Source of the DNA: Spirochaetota bacterium
GTDB taxonomy: Bacteria; Spirochaetota; Spirochaetia; SZUA-6
Direction: 5' to 3'
Assembly: GCA_003641675.1 (NCBI GenBank)
Contig: QNBI01000057.1
Location: forward strand, 1 to 8,735
Length of the DNA stretch: 8,735 bases
Part shown: positions 1 through 6,945 of the stretch, in pieces
Layout of the letters: each line of letters begins with the position of its first letter
How positions within the stretch are numbered: the first letter of the stretch is position 1
Notes under the pieces: generated by a model
What the model was told of the DNA's origin: nothing
Database searches by the model: none
What the model saw: only the letters and a program-made list of their open reading frames with translations
Translations under genes and position numbers: made by a program

Positions 1-500
1 TGAACAGAAGGTATAATATCCGGCATAAGCGCAACAACAGGGGCCCGGTATAGAGCCATGGCAATGTTAAAAACCATAATAATAAGAATAAGCGGAAGTA
101 CTCCGCCAGACATAGCGACATTACCCAGAAAGGGAATTACCAGAAAAGTACGGCTCCCGGGAGGATGCGCGGCAAAGTACGGTATAAGAGCAAAAATCAC
201 AGCTGCAGTTGGAATACCGACAGCAATGTAGGGCATGCGTCTTCCGAGTTTCGTCCGGGTTCTGTCGCTTAGAGCCCCTATCCAAGGCTGTATAATAATT
301 GCAGCCCAATTATCAAGGGTCATGATAATGCCTATTAATGTAGCGCTGGATATAAATTTACGCAGGAAAATAGGTACGTAGGAATTGTACAGAGCCCAGG
401 TAATGGCCGTTGTAAAAAATCCGAACCCGATAATAAACGTTTTCCCGTAATTTAAGGAAGATAATGAAGAATTAACTGCCTTTTCATCTGTAGATTTCAT
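1..500 (-). CDS. MFS permease, GPH/SLC45 sugar-symporter-like, N-terminal part (partial)
   Basis: The reverse strand from the ATG at 500 reads 166 codons without a stop and runs off the left edge, so only the N-terminal part is present. Hydrophobic segments lie at about residues 21-43, 53-72, 89-110 and 119-149, consistent with the first four helices of a 12-helix inner-membrane carrier. Between helices 2 and 3 is an MFS motif-A-like loop, PWIGALSDRTRTKLGRR (residues 72-88). After helix 4 comes YRAPVVALMPDIIP (151-164). This combination is typical of GPH- and SLC45-type sugar or sugar-cation symporters, so uptake of a sugar or glycoside is inferred; the substrate cannot be read. A G-rich Shine-Dalgarno (AGGGGGG) lies about 11 bases upstream of the ATG. 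The gene is divergent from the patatin gene. No lesion is seen in the visible part. Confidence 0.85.
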   Translation of the reverse strand, partial: MKSTDEKAVNSSLSSLNYGKTFIIGFGFFTTAITWALYNSYVPIFLRKFISSATLIGIIMTLDNWAAIIIQPWIGALSDRTRTKLGRRMPYIAVGIPTAAVIFALIPYFAAHPPGSRTFLVIPFLGNVAMSGGVLPLILIIMVFNIAMALYRAPVVALMPDIIPSV

Positions 501-538
501 TAACTTTCTGTCCCCCCTTTTAGGAATTATTGCCATTC

Positions 539-568
539 ATCGTAGTATAAAAGGAAAACTTAAGTCAA
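539..568 (-). promoter_or_regulatory. Putative promoter of the MFS permease
   Basis: On the reverse strand, TTGACT (563-568) and TACGAT (539-544) are separated by 18 bp. Transcription would start near 532, giving a leader of about 30 nt before the ATG at 500. The -35 is 5/6 to consensus and the -10 is 4/6, so this is plausible but weaker than the other promoters in the window. Confidence 0.45.
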
Positions 569-582
569 GAATATAAAAAAAC

Positions 583-594
583 GTCAATATTGAC
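583..594. promoter_or_regulatory. 12-bp perfect palindrome GTCAATATTGAC over the patatin -35 box
   Basis: GTCAATATTGAC is its own reverse complement, and its right half supplies most of the -35 hexamer (590-595) of the rightward promoter. A further AGTCAA at 563-568 forms the -35 of the leftward promoter. The arrangement would suit a dimeric repressor controlling the divergent pair, but part of the symmetry follows simply from TTGAC being a -35 sequence. Confidence 0.4.
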
Positions 595-618
595 TAATGG
601 ACCTGTCCTTACTATATT
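590..618 (+). promoter_or_regulatory. Putative sigma-70 promoter of the patatin gene
   Basis: TTGACT (590-595) and TATATT (613-618) are separated by exactly 17 bp, each 5/6 to consensus. Transcription would start near 625, leaving a leader of about 77 nt. This start lies upstream of ATG 630, so the promoter alone does not rule out the longer reading; the ribosome binding site at 691-697 decides the start. Confidence 0.65.
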
Positions 619-690
619 GAGAACTATCCTTGCCTGTTTTTTTAATACATTTTCTTGATTATAACAGCAATATAGTGCATTCTTTTTTAA

Positions 691-697
691 AAGGAGG
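691..697 (+). promoter_or_regulatory. Ribosome binding site that sets the patatin start
   Basis: AAGGAGG at 691-697 stands 4 bases before the ATG at 702. The in-frame ATG at 630 has no such site, and the residues it would add (630-701) do not belong to the patatin fold. Confidence 0.8.
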
Positions 698-701
698 AGG
701 A

Positions 702-1553
702 ATGAAAGTAGGCCTTGTTCTTTCCGGCGGAGGAGCCAAAGGAATTGCTCATATAGGCGCTTTAAAGGCACTGGAACAGCTTGGATTAAAAGCCGATATC
801 ATTGCCGGGTGTTCTATGGGCTCCATAGTGGGAGGTATCTATGCGAGCGGCAAATCGATTTTGGAAATTGAAGACTTTTTAATAAATAATTTCAACATAA
901 AGAAATATACGGAAAAGTGGACATTTCAGCTCGCAGGAGGGCCGATTATAAAATTTATACAGGTAGAGGAAGCTCTGAACTCCATGATTATCCGCCCCGG
1001 AGTAGACAACGGGAATAAAATATTAACCCTCTTTAGAGAACTTACCTATAATAAGAGCTTTGAACAGCTTGATATAAATTTTGCATGTAATGCTGTGGAT
1101 CTATTAAGCGGTAAAGAAATATGCCTGGATACCGGAAATGTAGCAGAAGCAATACGGGCATCTATGTCTATTCCCGGAGTTTTTACACCGGTAAAGCGTA
1201 ATGGAATGCTGCTTGTAGATGGCGGTGTAATAAACAACTCCCCCGTATGGATTGCAAAAAAATTAGGAGCCCATAAAATATTAACAATTCAGGTAAGCCC
1301 TTTTTTCGAAGAGAGAGAGGACAAACTTAAAACAGGGATTTCCGTGCTGCTAAGATCTATGGATATAACCCTTAACGCTCTTGCACGGACAAGAGTAAAC
1401 TGCCCGGACATGGAAATAGTGGCCTATGAAGGAGCCCAAACGATAGATTTTCAGAAAAAACTTGAGCTAATAGATACGGGCGAGAGAGCAGTTATGAAAA
1501 ATAGGGACAGTATTTATTCTCTATTTAAAAAGAAAAAATTTTTCTTCGCCTAA
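702..1553 (+). CDS. Patatin-like phospholipase, RssA/NTE type
   Basis: This 283-residue protein is a cytoplasmic or peripheral lipid acyl hydrolase of the patatin family (PF01734) with a Ser-Asp dyad. It opens with the oxyanion-hole strand-loop LVLSGGGAKG (5-14). The nucleophile elbow is GCSMG (36-40), with Ser38 as nucleophile. The catalytic aspartate is Asp173 in VDGG (172-175), followed by the usual NNSPV. The length and immediate start at the first beta strand match compact bacterial RssA-like members, and no signal peptide is present. The ATG at 702 is chosen because of the strong AAGGAGG site and because the fold begins there; the longer reading from 630 is unlikely. All key residues are intact, so an active esterase/phospholipase is expected, though the physiological lipid is unknown. 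The tail is very basic and aromatic (KKKKFFFA), which might touch membrane. The gene appears monocistronic. Confidence 0.93.
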   Translation: MKVGLVLSGGGAKGIAHIGALKALEQLGLKADIIAGCSMGSIVGGIYASGKSILEIEDFLINNFNIKKYTEKWTFQLAGGPIIKFIQVEEALNSMIIRPGVDNGNKILTLFRELTYNKSFEQLDINFACNAVDLLSGKEICLDTGNVAEAIRASMSIPGVFTPVKRNGMLLVDGGVINNSPVWIAKKLGAHKILTIQVSPFFEEREDKLKTGISVLLRSMDITLNALARTRVNCPDMEIVAYEGAQTIDFQKKLELIDTGERAVMKNRDSIYSLFKKKKFFFA

Positions 1554-1592
1554 TATTTTTTATTCGACATTTCCAACTTAAGTTAATTGCGC

Positions 1593-1620
1593 TTGACACA
1601 TTTAACGAATAGTTTATAAT
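1593..1620 (+). promoter_or_regulatory. Consensus sigma-70 promoter of the aminotransferase operon
   Basis: TTGACA (1593-1598) and TATAAT (1615-1620) both match consensus perfectly, with a 16-bp spacer. Transcription would begin near 1627, giving a leader of about 98 nt before the GTG at 1725. Such a strong promoter ahead of a probable catabolic operon that encodes its own ROK regulator suggests that control is by repression. Confidence 0.8.
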
Positions 1621-1690
1621 AGCTTTTGTATAATTAAAAACAGGTTATGTTAATAATTGTAAAAACAGCTGTACCCGAAAATCAAGACAG

Positions 1691-1711
1691 ATTACCTGTT
1701 AAACAGGTAAT
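1691..1711. promoter_or_regulatory. 21-bp perfect palindrome in the leader: candidate operator or hairpin
   Basis: The arms ATTACCTGTT (1691-1700) and AACAGGTAAT (1702-1711) are exact reverse complements separated by a single A. It sits about 65-85 nt downstream of the predicted transcription start and ends one base before the Shine-Dalgarno (1713-1719). As DNA it has the size and symmetry of a dimeric repressor site, and the ROK regulator encoded two genes on is the obvious candidate ligand. As RNA it could fold into an 8-bp stem with a 5-nt loop directly against the ribosome binding site. Which role applies cannot be decided from sequence. Confidence 0.6.
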
Positions 1712-1712
1712 A

Positions 1713-1719
1713 AAGGAGG
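1713..1719 (+). promoter_or_regulatory. Ribosome binding site that sets the GTG start of the aminotransferase
   Basis: AAGGAGG at 1713-1719 lies 5 bases before the GTG at 1725. The in-frame ATG at 1647 has no comparable site, and its 26 extra residues would be translated across the palindrome. Confidence 0.75.
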
Positions 1720-1724
1720 AAAGT

Positions 1725-3101
1725 GTGAAAACATTTAAAAGGAAGTATAATTTAAACCCCGTAAAAACAGAAAAGATTTCAACAAAAAACAGAAGAATAG
1801 TTACTGATCTTCCTGTACCGGAATCTCTTCCCATCTTTAAAAAGCTCGACAAATACGAACCGATTTCGATGCAGGGCCAGCCGCCTATTATTATAGACCA
1901 TTCGGAATCTTTTAATGTCTATGATAAATGGGGAAATAAATGGATTGATTTTTCTGCCGGTGTACTTATATCCAATGTCGGAAACTCTCATCCCGAAATT
2001 CGTAAAGCCTTAAAGGAAATAATAGATAAACCTCTCTTAAGTACATACGTCTTTGCACATGAAAAGAGAGCTGAACTTGCAGAACTTTTAATCAGAACCT
2101 TCCCGTTTACCGGTTATAAAGTTTTCCTGTTGTCCACAGGGTCGGAGGCCACAGAGAATGCAATTAAACTCGCAAAAACATATGGAATGGAAAAATACGG
2201 ACCCTCTAAAAGGTATATAGTGGGATTTAACAATGCATTTCACGGCAGAACCATGGGTGCACAGCTTGCCGGGGGTATGGCAAAGGGTAAAAAATGGCTC
2301 GGGAATTCCGATAAGTCCTTTGTTCAGGTACCCTTCCCGGACGGCTATAAAAATGAAAACACAAGCTTCGATCTTTTTACCGAAACTTTGTCCCGGTTAG
2401 GAGTTAAAGCATCCGAGGTATGCGGAGTTATTTCCGAAAGCTATCAGGGAGTAGGCCCGGATTTTTTTCCTGTTGACTATGCTAAAAAACTTGAAAACTG
2501 GTGCCGCGAAAATGATGTTGTTTTAATAATGGATGAGGTACAGGCAGGATTCGGAAGAACCGGTAAGTGGTATACTTTTGAACATTACGGGATAAAGCCG
2601 GATATTGTTACATGCGGGAAAGGAATAGGTAGTTCTCTTCCCCTTTCCGCCGTTATAGGGAGAGAAGACATAATGGGGTTGTATGCTCCGGGCTCTATGA
2701 CCTCCACACATTCCGGATCTCCGCTGCCCGTAACAGCGGGTGTAGCAAATATCAGACTGTTAAAATCCGGAAACTATATTCAAAATGCTTCAAAATTAGG
2801 GCATGTCCTAAAAGAGGGGCTTCTTGATATTCAGAAGAAACATCCTTCGCAGGCAGGATGCGTGCACAGTCTCGGCCTTGTTGCAGGAATACAGATTGTT
2901 AAACCTGGAACAAAAGAACCGGATTCGGAAACCGCACTAAAGATAAACGAGAGATGTTTTCAGAAAGGCCTGCTTATGTTTGCACCGGTTGGGATTGCGG
3001 GAGAATGTATAAAAATAGCACCGCCTCTGGATATAACAGAAGACGCTCTTATAGAAGGCATCTCGGTTCTCGGCGAGGCTATGGACGAAATATGTGATTG
3101 A
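1725..3101 (+). CDS. Class III (omega) PLP-dependent aminotransferase, 4-aminobutyrate/ornithine-like
   Basis: With the GTG start at 1725 this is a 458-residue cytoplasmic fold-type I PLP enzyme of aminotransferase class III (PF00202), moving an amino group between an amine or amino acid and a 2-oxo acid. Seen motifs are the cofactor phosphate-binding STGSEATENAIKLA (137-150), the ring-stacking region NNAFHGRT (169-176), the DEVQAGFGRTG segment with Asp270 that pairs with the pyridine nitrogen, and the Schiff-base Lys299 in TCGKGIG (296-302). The segment STHSG (327-331) follows. An N-terminal extension of about 40 residues precedes the first conserved block. These residues mark a competent enzyme; the exact substrate (4-aminobutyrate, ornithine, a diamine or a sugar-derived amine) cannot be assigned. 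The ROK regulator starts 15 bp downstream, so the two are probably co-transcribed. A perfect palindrome precedes the ribosome binding site. Confidence 0.93.
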   Translation: MKTFKRKYNLNPVKTEKISTKNRRIVTDLPVPESLPIFKKLDKYEPISMQGQPPIIIDHSESFNVYDKWGNKWIDFSAGVLISNVGNSHPEIRKALKEIIDKPLLSTYVFAHEKRAELAELLIRTFPFTGYKVFLLSTGSEATENAIKLAKTYGMEKYGPSKRYIVGFNNAFHGRTMGAQLAGGMAKGKKWLGNSDKSFVQVPFPDGYKNENTSFDLFTETLSRLGVKASEVCGVISESYQGVGPDFFPVDYAKKLENWCRENDVVLIMDEVQAGFGRTGKWYTFEHYGIKPDIVTCGKGIGSSLPLSAVIGREDIMGLYAPGSMTSTHSGSPLPVTAGVANIRLLKSGNYIQNASKLGHVLKEGLLDIQKKHPSQAGCVHSLGLVAGIQIVKPGTKEPDSETALKINERCFQKGLLMFAPVGIAGECIKIAPPLDITEDALIEGISVLGEAMDEICD

Positions 3102-3116
3102 TACTATCATTTAGAG

Positions 3117-4313
3117 ATGATACTCACCTTTGGAACAATACATGATGGGACAAGATATAGGGCAAAGGACAGAGAAAAAGCGCTAATATTCCAGGAAATC
3201 TGTGCAAATCCCGAAGCAACAAGGAAAGAAATGGCACAGAAATATGGTTTTCGGCCAACCTCCGTATCGAGAGCTGTGCAGGAAATGCTCGATGACGGAC
3301 TTATAGCAGAGGGCAGTTCACGCGAACCCGGGAAGCCCGGCCGGCCGGAGTTCTTTCTAAAGCCGAATTACAATCTCCTTACTGCTGTTTCCATGTATAT
3401 TGAAGGCAGGGAATTAAAGGGTGCTTTGATAAATCCCGGCGAGGAGATTATAGCCGCGGACTCTGTCTATATACCTAAAGATGCAGATAATATTAAATTT
3501 AAAGGATTAATGCTGAACCTTATCGATAAACTGTCATCCTCTACGCCAGGGGGAAGCACGCTCATCGGTACGGCGCTATCACTGGTCGGAACTGTTAACC
3601 CAGTCAATAAACTTTGGATTTCAAGCGCCCGCTTTAGTGCCATAAAGAACCTCGACTTTAACAAGCTGGAAACAGAAAAAAATATTAGAATTACTATAAG
3701 GAGAAGCCTCGACACCGAACTTGAATATCAATTAATAAAAAATAATGAACTAACAAAGAAAAATGTACTTCTTTTTCACTGGGGATTTGGAATAGGAGCC
3801 GCCTATGCATATCGCGGAAAAATTCTGGGCTCTGCAATCGGAAGATTCGGAGAAATAGGACATACACATGTGGGTAGCGTTAAGAATAAGAAATGCCTCT
3901 GCGGTGCGTACGGATGCCTGGAAACAGAAGCTGCTATCTGGGCACTGGTTCCTCTTCTTAAACCTGATTACCCCGAGGCGGATGAAGATGAACGTAAATT
4001 TTCTCGTTTTTTAAGGAGGCCCGGTATCGCGGAGCTGGATATAATAAATAATGCCCTGTCCTTTACCAGTATAGGACTTATAAATCTCTATAAAATTTTT
4101 TATCCGGATATAATAATGTTTATCGGACCCTTTACAGAAAACGAGTCTGTATTTTCAAAGCTAATAGCCAGGTTTAAAGCGGAACTTCCCGACTATGCCC
4201 GCGAGGCTGTCGATTACAGGGTTATAATGGAAGGTTTTAGAGGAGCGGTTACCGGTAATGTCTACAACCTCTTCAGAAATAAACTTCGTATTTTACTTAC
4301 TGCTGGATACTGA
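3117..4313 (+). CDS. ROK-family transcriptional repressor (NagC/Mlc/XylR type)
   Basis: This 398-residue protein has the two-part build of ROK repressors. An N-terminal winged helix-turn-helix occupies about residues 20-82: ATRKEMAQKYGFRPTSVSRA (34-53) is the helix-turn-helix and GKPGRPEFF (72-80) the wing. A sugar-kinase-like ROK domain follows. The ligand and zinc motifs are GEIGH (245-249), with Glu246 and His249, and CLCGAYGCLE (260-269), with Cys260, Cys262 and Cys267. The NDAN-type catalytic aspartate motif of ROK kinases is not recognisable, fitting a regulator rather than a kinase. Family members sense sugars or phosphosugars and release operator DNA on binding. No good Shine-Dalgarno precedes the ATG, and the gap to the aminotransferase stop is only 15 bp, so translational coupling is likely. 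Its probable target is its own operon through the palindrome at 1691-1711, which is inference. Confidence 0.92.
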   Translation: MILTFGTIHDGTRYRAKDREKALIFQEICANPEATRKEMAQKYGFRPTSVSRAVQEMLDDGLIAEGSSREPGKPGRPEFFLKPNYNLLTAVSMYIEGRELKGALINPGEEIIAADSVYIPKDADNIKFKGLMLNLIDKLSSSTPGGSTLIGTALSLVGTVNPVNKLWISSARFSAIKNLDFNKLETEKNIRITIRRSLDTELEYQLIKNNELTKKNVLLFHWGFGIGAAYAYRGKILGSAIGRFGEIGHTHVGSVKNKKCLCGAYGCLETEAAIWALVPLLKPDYPEADEDERKFSRFLRRPGIAELDIINNALSFTSIGLINLYKIFYPDIIMFIGPFTENESVFSKLIARFKAELPDYAREAVDYRVIMEGFRGAVTGNVYNLFRNKLRILLTAGY

Positions 4314-4325
4314 CTCATAGTGCTA

Positions 4326-5137
4326 TTACAAATCCAGTTTTAACAGTTTCCGAGCATTTCCGGAGAGAATCATTTTTATTTCTTTCCTGCTAAACCTTAA
4401 AAAACGCATTATCCTGTGCTGTTCTTCCAGATAACTGTATGCATACATCCTCGGAAACCAACTGGAATCCGTCGCAAAAATAATTCTTTCCGGCCCTATT
4501 GTCTCATAAAATTTTCTGAAAAGATCTTCCAGAGTGAGCTTATACGCCATCCACCTAATCCATTGATTGGACCCGGAGGTATCCACAAAAACATTGGGCG
4601 ATGTCCAACAGAGATGCAGAAGTTCTGTCGGGTATCCTGCACCAAAATGCGGAAGAACAAACGAAACATCGGGGATATCTTTAGCTACATCATGGAGCAT
4701 AAGAGGATTAATATTCTCATGTGCACTTACACCCCCGGCAGCTCCAAGAATACCGTAATGTATCCTTTCATCCCAAGGTCTTCTACTGCATGTTTAAGCT
4801 TTCCCAATGCATCTTTGGAGAAAGGATTATGATGGGCAAAGCCGATAAACCTGTCCGAATGATATGAAACAATTTTGGAAAGCCTGTCATTACCTCCGCC
4901 TGATACGAAGACAATTTTTTCTATACCTTTTTTCAGAATATCTCTGTACCACATATCAGATGCAGCTTCATCATCTTCCATTTCCGCTTCCTTAACCGGA
5001 AAATTGTATGCTGTACGCCATATTTCTGCCTATGCCTTGCTTAATCTGTTATCTTTCGTCACCGTTATATGAAAATTGTAGTCGGGAAACCACTCGCCTG
5101 AATTAGGAAAATGCGAATGGAAATCTATAACTTCCAT
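4326..5137 (-). pseudogene. Amidohydrolase (PF04909, TIM-barrel) pseudogene: internal stop plus frame-changing lesion
   Basis: Pieced together on the reverse strand, this reads as a metal-dependent amidohydrolase. From the ATG at 5137 it begins MEVIDFHSHFP, with the H-x-H metal motif. An in-frame TAG at 5030-5032 interrupts it after RLSKA, and the same frame then continues through EIVFVSGGGND-like sequence (IEKIVFVSGGGND) and FIGFAHHNPF to GMKGY. At about 4760/4761 the frame changes: the next frame reads HYGILGAAGG, then PHFGAGYP, IIFATDSSWFPR and the C-terminal GNARKLL. The remaining metal and catalytic positions (His of HYG, His of PHFG, Asp of ATD) are thus all still encoded, but in two frames. 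In this family about 30-40 residues usually separate GMKG from the next metal histidine, and here they are adjacent, so the second lesion is probably an internal deletion that is not a multiple of three. The stop lies 12 bases from the ROK stop, convergent. The rest is well preserved, so decay looks recent. A sequencing error cannot be excluded for the TAG. Confidence 0.82.
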
Positions 5138-5551
5138 ACCTTGAATCATAATAGCTTGTATCATACCATCCATATGTTTGCAATACAACTGTAATATCAG
5201 AATAGTGTGGTTGCACGGGACAGCTTAAGTGTCCTGTGCATAAAGTAGTACGTATTCCTTTAACGTAGGATCGACGTATATTCACTCCTCTATCAAGATC
5301 AAGTTTTAGGCGGAAAAGTATCTATAAAAAAAGGACTTCGGTAGAACGAGTTAACAGTCGGCTCGATGTTTCCTTCTAAACAGCCTGTTCCGAGTTGATA
5401 TTCTATTTCGCTTAGGAAGTTCTATACCTTCGGCAGCTACCAACAGGCAAATATTTTCAAAAATACTATACAGCGCAAATGGCTTTATATCTTGACATAC
5501 TGCATGATTTATAGACAATTCAATATATACAGATTTTATAAGCCATTATTC
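5138..5551. other. Gene-free stretch, possibly remnants of a decayed gene
   Basis: I find no intact, ribosome-site-preceded gene in these roughly 410 bases. On the reverse strand three open stretches in different frames overlap end to end: about 5351-5545, 5299-5421 and 5103-5320. They read as protein-like fragments (for example LFENICLLVAAEG-like, EYQLGTGCLEGN, and TGHLSCPVQPHYSD), as if one leftward gene upstream of the amidohydrolase had suffered two frameshifts. I recognise no family, and the first-codon-position purine bias typical of the intact genes here is weak, so this may be chance. The right end holds the glyA promoter. Confidence 0.35.
5492..5519 (+). promoter_or_regulatory. Putative promoter of glyA
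   Basis: A perfect -35 TTGACA (5492-5497) is followed after 16 bp by GACAAT (5514-5519), 4/6 to the -10 consensus. Transcription would start near 5526, about 40 nt before the ATG. The spacer length matches that of the aminotransferase promoter. The weak -10 makes the call moderate. Confidence 0.5.
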
Positions 5552-5565
5552 AAGGAGCCCTAAAA

Positions 5566-6855
5566 ATGACCGATCTGGAGCGTGAAGACAGAGAGATATT
5601 TGATGTTATAAGAAAAGAATACATAAGGCAGAAAGAAAAACTCGAACTTATAGCATCGGAAAACTTTACATCAAAGGCTGTTTTAGAAGCTCAAGGTTCA
5701 ATACTTACCAATAAATACGCAGAAGGATATCCGGGAAAACGCTACTACGGCGGATGCGAAATAGTTGATATTGCAGAAAACCTTGCACGTGAAAGGGCAA
5801 AAGCCCTGTTTTCCTGTGAGTATGCCAATGTTCAGCCGCATTCCGGAAGCCAGGCCAATATGGGTGTTCTTTTTGCAGTTCTTAAACCCGGAGATACAAT
5901 TCTGGGCATGGACCTCTCGCACGGCGGGCACTTAACGCACGGCTCGCCCGTTTCATTTTCCGGACAGCTGTTTAAAGTTGCTCATTACGGCGTCTCCAGA
6001 GAAACAGAGAGGCTGGATTACGATGAGATATTAAGAATAGCTAAGGAGAGTAAACCAAAAATTATCATCGCAGGAGCCTCTGCATATTCCCGAACCATAG
6101 ACTTCGAAAAGTTTAAAAGAATAGCAGAGGAAGTTAATGCTCTCTTCCTGACAGATATAGCTCATATAGCAGGCATAGTAGCTGCAGGGCTACATCCTTC
6201 CCCGATTTCCTATGCCGATTTTGTTACAACAACAACCCATAAGACCTTAAGGGGACCAAGGGGCGGCATGATACTCATAGGAAAGGATAGAGACAATACC
6301 CTTGGAATTAAGGCCGCTAAAAGCGGCAGAGTTAAAAAATTCTCGGAAATTATAGACTCTGCGATTATGCCCGGTATTCAGGGAGGCCCCTTACTGCATG
6401 TTATAGCTGCAAAAGCCGTTGCATTAAAGGAAGCATTAAAACCCGGGTTTAGTGAATATCAGAAACATATTATTAAAAATGCAAAAAAACTTGCCGAAGT
6501 TATACAGAATGCAGGCTTAAGAATTGTCACAGGCGGGACAGATATTCATCTTTTTTTAGTTGACCTCTCCTCCCTGTCTATTACAGGTAAAGAGGCGGAA
6601 AAAATTCTGGACAAAGCTAACATAACAGTTAACAAGAACACCATTCCATTCGACCCCAAAAGTCCAATGGTAGCATCCGGGATTCGCATAGGCACACCGG
6701 CAGTAACAACCAGGGGAATGAAAGAGCCACAGATGGAGGAAATCGGCGAATACATAATTCATGTACTTAAAAATGCGGACAACCCGGTAGAAGTGGCTAA
6801 AGTAAGGGATAAGGTTAAAAAGCTGTGCTCGGAATTCCCGCTCTTTCCGGAATAG
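5566..6855 (+). CDS. glyA: Serine hydroxymethyltransferase
   Basis: GlyA converts serine and tetrahydrofolate to glycine and 5,10-methylenetetrahydrofolate, the main entry of one-carbon units, as a cytoplasmic PLP enzyme. The 429-residue protein has the family hallmarks in order: ELIASENF (27-34), [15 protein letters not shown] (49-63), [11 protein letters not shown] (88-98), LTDIAHIAG (195-203) with Asp197 and His200, and the PLP-lysine motif [14 protein letters not shown] (221-234) with Lys226. GIQGGPL (270-276) and SGIRIGTPA (371-379) with the substrate carboxylate Arg374 follow. Between the PLP lysine and GIQGGPL it is about ten residues longer than the E. coli type (region 241-262), as I recall for Bacteroidetes and related enzymes. 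The ATG has a good AAGGAG site (5552-5557) with an 8-base spacer. A promoter lies upstream and a modest terminator downstream, so it is probably transcribed alone. Confidence 0.97.
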   Translation: MTDLEREDREIFDVIRKEYIRQKEKLELIASENFTSKAVLEAQGSILTNKYAEGYPGKRYYGGCEIVDIAENLARERAKALFSCEYANVQPHSGSQANMGVLFAVLKPGDTILGMDLSHGGHLTHGSPVSFSGQLFKVAHYGVSRETERLDYDEILRIAKESKPKIIIAGASAYSRTIDFEKFKRIAEEVNALFLTDIAHIAGIVAAGLHPSPISYADFVTTTTHKTLRGPRGGMILIGKDRDNTLGIKAAKSGRVKKFSEIIDSAIMPGIQGGPLLHVIAAKAVALKEALKPGFSEYQKHIIKNAKKLAEVIQNAGLRIVTGGTDIHLFLVDLSSLSITGKEAEKILDKANITVNKNTIPFDPKSPMVASGIRIGTPAVTTRGMKEPQMEEIGEYIIHVLKNADNPVEVAKVRDKVKKLCSEFPLFPE

Positions 6856-6882
6856 AAAGAACGGTAGAAATAACTTTCTACG

Positions 6883-6923
6883 GCTTTATCCAAATGATTT
6901 CATCCAGGATACAGCTATTTTTT
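6883..6923 (+). terminator. Putative rho-independent terminator of glyA
   Basis: GCTTTATCC (6883-6891) pairs with GGATACAGC (6907-6915) with one mismatch around a 15-nt loop, followed by TA and six T (6918-6923). The stem is only moderately GC-rich, so termination may be partial. A separate AT-rich hairpin (6864-6881) lies just upstream. Confidence 0.5.
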
Positions 6924-6945
6924 GCCCTGATATTTTTTAATTACA

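Noticed and set aside
630..701. Longer patatin reading from the ATG at 630
   Set aside because: No ribosome site precedes 630, while AAGGAGG stands just before the ATG at 702, where the patatin fold begins.
1530..1546. Palindrome AAGAAAAA-A-TTTTTCTT at the end of the patatin gene, as a terminator
   Set aside because: The stem is nearly all A-T, lies inside the coding region (KKKKFFF) and has a one-base centre, so it would not form a stable terminator hairpin.
1647..1724. Longer aminotransferase reading from the ATG at 1647
   Set aside because: It lacks a Shine-Dalgarno and would translate through the palindrome; AAGGAGG at 1713-1719 points to the GTG at 1725.
3103..3112. TACTATCATT shared between the aminotransferase-ROK gap and the CNB-regulator promoter (6971-6980)
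   Set aside because: A 10-base match without a -35 partner at the first site; most likely chance.
4416..4832. Forward-strand open frame of 138 codons
   Set aside because: It lies antisense to the amidohydrolase pseudogene, whose motifs are unmistakable on the other strand; no ribosome site or family features are present.
5103..5285. Reverse-strand frame of 60 codons starting at a GTG, as a small gene
   Set aside because: The purine-rich stretch abuts the GTG with no spacer, and the frame overlaps the amidohydrolase start; kept only as part of the possible remnant.
6864..6881. Hairpin GTAGAAA-TAAC-TTTCTAC after glyA, as the terminator
   Set aside because: AT-rich stem with no T-tract; the hairpin at 6883-6915 followed by six T is a better candidate.
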